The notes under the pieces are model-generated. The model made no database searches. It was not told the DNA's origin and saw nothing but the letters and a program-made list of their open reading frames with translations. Source: Promethearchaeia archaeon (GTDB taxonomy: Archaea > Asgardarchaeota > Lokiarchaeia > Sigyniarchaeales > SOKP01). Taken from it: a stretch of DNA of 20,102 nt. This document shows positions 15,751 to 20,102 of this stretch, in pieces. Numbering within the stretch: position 1 is the first letter of the stretch; each line of letters begins with the position of its first letter. The stretch is taken from positions 1 through 20,102 of the forward strand of contig JAHQWY010000026.1 in NCBI GenBank assembly GCA_029856445.1, read 5' to 3'. The position numbers were made by a program, and so were the translations under genes.

Positions 15751-16725
15751 TTAAATTTCAAAAATATTCCCTGTGTTATATATGGTATCCTCTAAATCGA
15801 GCTGAATCTGACCTCCTGATGCAATTTCTACAGCGTAATTTATTCCTTCCAAAACTCGCTTCATCAAAAATTCATAAGCTACGAAGCAATCTTCAATTGG
15901 GGTCATACTTTCACTCACATAACAACGAGATATTGCCGGGATCAATTCCGGGATAAAATCTTGGCTTATCATTATCTCTTCCGCATCAAGCATAGTCTCT
16001 CCCGCAATCGTAAATGGATTATATACATCCATTTGGGCAAACATCATCCGACAGACGAAAAGTGACGCCTTAATTTCCTTCATGATGAATTTTATTCTAT
16101 TTTTATCATCTAAAAATTTCTTAAACGTAATGGCATTAATAATATCTTCATTAGTAATAGTATCAGAAGTATCCATTAATTTACTTACTCTCTCTGACAT
16201 TCTCTTTGAAGATAGCATTAATTTTAGATTCATCTTATTTTTTTTATAATAATCTTCATAAAAAGCTGCAAGAAATGTATGTGACCCCATATTACTTTGG
16301 TCTTCAGCAAGATCTAATTTAAAATTGTTCTGTTTAAATTTGTCCATAAAGTGCTTAATAACTAAGAATTTTAATTTTAAACGATGTAAAGCAAAATAAA
16401 GACATAGCCTTGTTTTAGTATAAGCAACTACATTACCCCTTCTAAACCTGTCATGGTGATCACGTTCATACATAACAATAGGTTTTAACTTACTTACAAT
16501 CACATCAATAAAATACTCAATAATATGTTCAAGAGGCTCACATTCTATTACATGAAACTTCTCGATGAGTTTTTGGCTTGAAGGTTGACTTTGTGGTAAC
16601 TCTTTAATGTCATCATAATTATAGTATTCTAGAAATAGAGATGTTAAAGCTTCCATTTCTAATACTGTCCGACAAGGTATAAACACTTTATTTAAATCAT
16701 ACAAAATTGTGCTACTTTCTGGCAT
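15751..16725 (-). CDS. Unrecognised helical protein
   Basis: 324 residues, not recognised. It appears largely alpha-helical and soluble, with no signal peptide or membrane helix. It has a basic, histidine-containing stretch near 86-100 (MYERDHHDRFRRGN), a hydrophobic-basic helix pair after it (LCLYFALHRLKLKFLVIKHF), and an acidic C-terminal third (LDAEEIMISQDFIPELIPAI). No clear metal site, nucleotide motif or repeat is visible. Codon use resembles its neighbours and the long open frame has a plausible ATG with AAAGG 9 bases upstream, so it is likely a real gene. It lies about 90 bases upstream of the MFS gene on the same strand, but the MFS gene has its own TATA-like box. Possibly lineage-specific. 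Confidence 0.75.
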   Translation of the reverse strand: MPESSTILYDLNKVFIPCRTVLEMEALTSLFLEYYNYDDIKELPQSQPSSQKLIEKFHVIECEPLEHIIEYFIDVIVSKLKPIVMYERDHHDRFRRGNVVAYTKTRLCLYFALHRLKLKFLVIKHFMDKFKQNNFKLDLAEDQSNMGSHTFLAAFYEDYYKKNKMNLKLMLSSKRMSERVSKLMDTSDTITNEDIINAITFKKFLDDKNRIKFIMKEIKASLFVCRMMFAQMDVYNPFTIAGETMLDAEEIMISQDFIPELIPAISRCYVSESMTPIEDCFVAYEFLMKRVLEGINYAVEIASGGQIQLDLEDTIYNTGNIFEI

Positions 16726-16878
16726 ATGAAAAAACCTTTTGATAACAAGTGTGCGTTAATTAATAATAACCCTTGTTCTTTATCTAATAATATACTAAAT
16801 TCTCTTTAAAAAAAGTTTTGTGATTGCCAAATCTTACGGAATAGTTTTTCAAGATTTCGCTACCAAACAAACTTGTTC

Positions 16879-16897
16879 TTAAATAAAATTTAAAAAA
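16879..16897 (+). promoter_or_regulatory. Possible AT-rich promoter element for the DUF362 gene
   Basis: An A+T-only stretch (TTAAATAAAATTTAAAAAA) ends about 17 bases before the ATG at 16914; a TATA box at its left end would give a leaderless or near-leaderless transcript. The surrounding AT content makes the assignment weak. Confidence 0.3.
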
Positions 16898-16913
16898 TAT
16901 CAAAATAATTTTG

Positions 16914-19343
16914 ATGTTATATCGAAAATACATTAACAAAAAATATTATAAAAAAATGAAGAATAATCAAAAAATAATGACATTTGATTCTCCTTTGGGA
17001 AAAAAAGAAAGCGATTCTACTGGTTCCCCTGTTGGTGTTGTGAGGATGGATGTCAACAAGTCATATGCTGGAATAAGTGAATTACTTCAGAAGGTCATTA
17101 ATGATTCTGATCAAGAGAGTTGGGATCAAATTAAAGCAAAAATCGATTATACCTACAACATTATCGATTATGCTTTAGCCTTCATAGAGCAAGAAACATC
17201 TTTTAGCCTTCAGATTAAGGAAAGATTAGAAGAGGGTCAGAAACTTTTGTTCAAACCCAATCTGGTTAATCCAATGAATATAGATCCACTAACTCATGGA
17301 CCTGGACTAGGTCATTTAGCCTGTACGGAATGGGCATTCATTGCAGCATTAATGAGATGGTTTCACGACAAGTTAGGAATAAGTTACTACAAAATGTCGA
17401 TAGGTGAAGCTGCAACTGCAACCACCCTAGCAGCGACTCTCTATTCAAGAAATAATTCTGAAAATAAAGAAATTACAACTGAAGCTGTAATTGAGGGTAG
17501 ATCAGGAGACTTTCATGGAGGTTGGGGATTTTATTTTGTTCGCAAATATCTAGCTGAATCATTGAAAGAAGGTGAGAATGAAGATCCCTTTAGAGGTTAT
17601 GAAGAAAGTATTATGGGAACTTATATTCCACCTGGACACGTCTCTGATAAATTAATGGTATATGACTTGAACCGGATATATGATGATCCTAATAAAGGTA
17701 GGACCTGCGAGATCCCAGATGGCGTTAATTATAATTCTATTTGTCTACATAAGGTTATAGTCGGTGGAAGTCCTGATGATCCTGAAGATCTAAAAGCATA
17801 TCCTGGGAGTATATTGATTAACGTTCCTAAATACAAAGTTCACGCGATTACCCTATTCACAAATGTAATAAAAAATCTGGGCATAGGTCTTTATCCAATG
17901 CAATATTCCAGTGAGGGTAATTATAAATGGGATTATGCTGCCCCTCATGATACTACTATTGTTGGTATGAAAGCAGGTATTCCGCACCAGGTTTGGGTAC
18001 CTGATATGGATTTTGAAAATTTGGTCCCTAAAAGAGATGCTGATGGAAATTATATTGTAAAGAAGACTGGTGGTATAATAGCAACTATGATTGATATTAT
18101 AAAAGCAACCTCTAATCAGGATGTTTTTATGATTCATGTAGTTGATGCTATTGAAGGTATTAATAATGAACATCAAGGTAATGGAGTAAAAGCAGCAGAG
18201 GGGATGGTTTTTGCGGGTTTAGATCCGGTTGCTACTGACACTTTATCAGCTCGATATATGTTTTGCAATGTTCCTCTTAAAGAGTCTCTTGAAGTTAAAT
18301 TAGATGGTGGAACTGCGGGTGGTTTCCCTCAAAAAGTACCAATACCCTCCTGGGATGGAAAAAATATAATAACCAATGCAGGATATGATTGTCCGCTGGC
18401 TAGGGATTATTGTTTTGAAAGGGCTGAAAAGAGAGGTTTAGGACAAATAAGATATTATGTTAATGGGTATGATGCCTTAACCGATTCACCTATAATATCC
18501 CTTAATGGACATCTAGGTTCAGTGCAAAATGGGAATTTTTCAGATATAAAAACTGAAACTCTTTATTATGACATGGTTAGTGTACTTTGGGATCTACAAC
18601 GAACAGCTTTTAATTACTTATCAGCTGTGGATGAAATGGAAGGAAGCAAGATTAAAGATGAATTTCTCCGGAATTATGATGAGGATGGAGATGGTGTAGT
18701 CTCTTATGAAGAATATGGTAAAAAAGGGGCGTTGAGCGTTTATATTTATGCCGCCGCTGACATGGTATTTTCAATGACTCAAGGAGAATTAGGTTTTCTG
18801 AAAGCAAACTTTAAAATGGCAAGTAAAATGTTTAAAATCAGCAACAAACAGTATAATCCTGGGAAACACGATGTTTTAAAGGAGCTTCTTCTCGCCACAG
18901 CATGTAATGTAGCCCTTATCATTTCTCAATTGAACATGGAAATTCCTGATCCTTTTGTACCAGGTCTAATATGTGGGAAAGGAAAATGGCCAAGTCTTAA
19001 GTTTGCCCAATTTTTTCAAAGAGCTTCCATGTTATATGGTCAACAATATCCATTTTCAATAACTTATCCCAGCCTTTATGGTAATATTTTGTTTTATGCT
19101 GATATACATCTGAATGGAGGTCAATATACTGGTGGATTACCATTCAATCCGAAACCAGGAACTATTAGTAGATATATATCTGATGTGGAAAAAGGTAAAA
19201 CTAAACCTCTAGATTTTGTTCTTTATGTACCAGATGGATTTGATACATTATCTGGCAAAAAAATTCCGAATGTTGAGATAGCAGATGATCCATTTAAGAT
19301 GTTCACTGTAAATTTTCAAAATGGAAAAGAAATCTGGCCATAA
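16914..19343 (+). CDS. Long DUF362-domain protein with an EF-hand loop
   Basis: 809 residues from ATG 16914; later in-frame ATGs at 16956 and 16977 are possible, since none has a ribosome site. The DUF362 core spans about 40-475: VGVVRMDVNKSYAGISELL, LLFKPNLVNP (about 112-121), ILINVPKYKVHAITLFTNVIKNLG, MIHVVDAIEGI and GLDPVATDTLSARY. DUF362 proteins are typical of anaerobes, often fused to ferredoxin domains, and their biochemical role is not settled. This one has no ferredoxin motif. Instead residues 589-600 are DEDGDGVVSYEE, a complete EF-hand calcium loop with acidic positions 1, 3, 5 and 12 and Ser at 9. The final 200 residues have no motif I recognise. No signal peptide is visible; the N-terminus is lysine-rich. 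The DUF362 call is good; the function is unknown. Confidence 0.85.
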   Translation: MLYRKYINKKYYKKMKNNQKIMTFDSPLGKKESDSTGSPVGVVRMDVNKSYAGISELLQKVINDSDQESWDQIKAKIDYTYNIIDYALAFIEQETSFSLQIKERLEEGQKLLFKPNLVNPMNIDPLTHGPGLGHLACTEWAFIAALMRWFHDKLGISYYKMSIGEAATATTLAATLYSRNNSENKEITTEAVIEGRSGDFHGGWGFYFVRKYLAESLKEGENEDPFRGYEESIMGTYIPPGHVSDKLMVYDLNRIYDDPNKGRTCEIPDGVNYNSICLHKVIVGGSPDDPEDLKAYPGSILINVPKYKVHAITLFTNVIKNLGIGLYPMQYSSEGNYKWDYAAPHDTTIVGMKAGIPHQVWVPDMDFENLVPKRDADGNYIVKKTGGIIATMIDIIKATSNQDVFMIHVVDAIEGINNEHQGNGVKAAEGMVFAGLDPVATDTLSARYMFCNVPLKESLEVKLDGGTAGGFPQKVPIPSWDGKNIITNAGYDCPLARDYCFERAEKRGLGQIRYYVNGYDALTDSPIISLNGHLGSVQNGNFSDIKTETLYYDMVSVLWDLQRTAFNYLSAVDEMEGSKIKDEFLRNYDEDGDGVVSYEEYGKKGALSVYIYAAADMVFSMTQGELGFLKANFKMASKMFKISNKQYNPGKHDVLKELLLATACNVALIISQLNMEIPDPFVPGLICGKGKWPSLKFAQFFQRASMLYGQQYPFSITYPSLYGNILFYADIHLNGGQYTGGLPFNPKPGTISRYISDVEKGKTKPLDFVLYVPDGFDTLSGKKIPNVEIADDPFKMFTVNFQNGKEIWP

Positions 19344-19361
19344 ATATCAAAATTTTAGAAT

Positions 19362-19380
19362 CATTTTCTTCCTTTTTTTC
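19362..19380 (+). terminator. T-rich terminator of the DUF362 gene
   Basis: TCATTTTCTTCCTTTTTTT begins 18 bases after the stop, with a run of seven T at its end. No stem is needed in archaea. Confidence 0.45.
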
Positions 19381-19434
19381 AATTAATAAATAATAAAAAT
19401 TGGTATTTAGAAGAAGTTCACAAATTCTAATGAA

Positions 19435-19839
19435 TTATTTATTTTTTCTGTAAAACTCTTTCTTTGAGTTACTATGGCATTCCTTACATTCTGGACGTAG
19501 CACTTCTTTTGCGGATACATCATTATAGAAATATTTCGTGGTTGCAGGAAATGTTCCTTTACACTTAGAGCATTCTTTAACAATAGATAAACGTTCTACT
19601 AGTTCATTTAACTGTTTTTGGTGGAAATAAAGCCTATGTTGAATTTCCCCTCTTTCGTTTTCGGGAATAGTATAGTAATTCTTCTTACATATTGTTAAGA
19701 ATTCTAATATATCACTTATGATTCTATTCATAATCGGGAGTATCTTCTCCTTAAATTCTGGTTCTATTGAATTTTTCGCAAGTATGCTGATGGTATGAAG
19801 TAAATTCTTAAGGAGGGTAATATACTCCAATAAATTCAT
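19435..19839 (-). CDS. Small zinc-ribbon protein
   Basis: 134 residues. Residues 1 to about 85 are helical and probably form a coiled coil or helical bundle (LLEYITLLKNLLHTISILAKN, split by a polar turn; RLYFHQKQLNELVERLSIV). The C-terminus carries two CXXC pairs, ECSKC and ECKECH, about 28 residues apart, with the F...F.....R.ECK pattern seen in treble-clef or HNH-like zinc ribbons of phages and archaea. No H-N-H catalytic residues follow, so I do not call it a nuclease. A structural Zn site binding nucleic acid or protein is likely. The start ATG at 19839 has no ribosome site. The gene is convergent with DUF362 and divergent from the gene at 19966. Confidence 0.72.
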   Translation of the reverse strand: MNLLEYITLLKNLLHTISILAKNSIEPEFKEKILPIMNRIISDILEFLTICKKNYYTIPENERGEIQHRLYFHQKQLNELVERLSIVKECSKCKGTFPATTKYFYNDVSAKEVLRPECKECHSNSKKEFYRKNK

Positions 19840-19937
19840 TGTTAGATGATATAAGGGTTTGTAATACTAGTACTGTTCAGTCTTTTTAAACAAAAAAATA
19901 ATACTTAAGTCACCTTAATGAGATATAATGAAACTTG

Positions 19938-19946
19938 TATATAAAG
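19938..19946 (+). promoter_or_regulatory. TATA box of a leaderless-type promoter
   Basis: TATATAAAG is centred about 25 bases before the ATG at 19966, which places the transcription start at or next to the start codon. Confidence 0.55.
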
Positions 19947-19965
19947 AAAGAATTAAGAGAAGAAA

Positions 19966-20102
19966 ATGATGAATTTTAATGATATTAGAATTGAAAAGTT
20001 GAAACAGAAAATTATGAGGTTTAATGGATTAATGGAGGAACTATCTCAAGAACTTACTGTTATCATTCTTGAAGGAAATAAAGAAAAGTTCCAGAATGTT
20101 GT
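19966..20102 (+). CDS. N-terminal fragment of an unrecognised protein (3' truncated by window)
   Basis: An open frame begins ATG ATG AAT at 19966 and runs to the window edge (45 codons). The peptide starts MMNFNDIRIEKLKQKIMRF and looks helical and amphipathic (NGLMEELSQELTVIILEGN). It has a good TATA box 25 bases upstream and only a weak AGAGAAG ahead of the start, suggesting leaderless translation from either ATG. It is divergent from the zinc-ribbon gene. No family can be named from so short a piece. Confidence 0.55.
   Translation, partial: MMNFNDIRIEKLKQKIMRFNGLMEELSQELTVIILEGNKEKFQNV

Noticed and set aside
16744..16880. Short inverted pair AACAAG/CTTGTT and direct repeat CTTGTTCTT at 16772 and 16872
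   Set aside because: Six to nine bases in an AT-rich intergenic region of 188 bases is within chance; no symmetric operator or further copy supports it.
19435..19839. HNH nuclease reading of the zinc-ribbon protein
   Set aside because: The paired CXXC motifs fit, but no downstream H-N-H catalytic residues are present and the chain ends soon after the second pair.
19865..19872. Perfect 8-base palindrome TACTAGTA between divergent genes
   Set aside because: Too short to call an operator alone, and it is not repeated elsewhere in the gap.
19929..19968. Mini-frame of 13 codons (MKLVYKERIKRRK) ahead of the last gene
   Set aside because: It covers the TATA box and stops by overlapping the next ATG; no ribosome site or similarity supports a leader peptide.

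Overview
The window is AT-rich (about two thirds A+T by eye) and reads as an anaerobic archaeon, most likely an Asgard archaeon of the Lokiarchaeia type. Three things point there. The genes are HdrA, MvhD and FrhB redox subunits typical of archaea and some strict anaerobes. TATA-like boxes (TTATATAAA, TATATAAAG) lie 25-60 bases ahead of isolated genes, while operon genes carry GGAGG-type ribosome sites. The TPR protein at 12250-14292 ends in a small globular domain that I associate with the many TPR proteins of Lokiarchaeia. The phylum call is inference; the archaeal call is firmer.

Region 1 (1-10903) is one tightly packed plus-strand operon, cut at its 5' end by the window edge: the C-terminal part of an FrhB-like F420 oxidoreductase; a short HdrA (FAD domain without the N-terminal cysteine domain); a long HdrA; an MvhD with an added C-terminal winged-helix-like domain; a giant fused HdrA-HdrA; a second plain MvhD; an FrhB/FdhB-like protein with ferredoxin clusters; a HydB/AsrA-like iron-sulfur protein; and a HydG/AsrB-like FAD/NAD(P) reductase with a [2Fe-2S] site. 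Together they look like a soluble flavin-based electron-bifurcating or -confurcating complex. NAD(P)H would enter at the last subunit, pass through iron-sulfur subunits and MvhD to the HdrA flavins, and split toward ferredoxin and a second carrier. No HdrB or HdrC (CCG-domain) gene is present in the window. The HdrA-HdrA-MvhD set occurs twice in a row, once split and once fused.

Region 2 (10904-14370) holds a minus-strand multi-cysteine ferredoxin-like protein and, divergent from it, a TPR protein whose reading frame has no ATG, GTG or TTG at its natural start. The stretch is flanked by two copies of a 44-base repeat. Each copy encodes the same last four residues and stop (PDEY*) plus the same T-rich tail, so the right copy looks like the 3' end of a lost paralogue of the last operon gene.

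Region 3 (14371-16725) holds two minus-strand genes: an MFS transporter and an unrecognised helical protein. Region 4 (16914-20102) holds a long DUF362-type protein with a textbook EF-hand calcium loop, a small minus-strand zinc-ribbon protein, and the first 45 codons of a gene with a leaderless-type promoter that runs off the window. I saw no RNA gene, CRISPR array, insertion sequence or tRNA, and no gene-free stretch longer than 300 bases.
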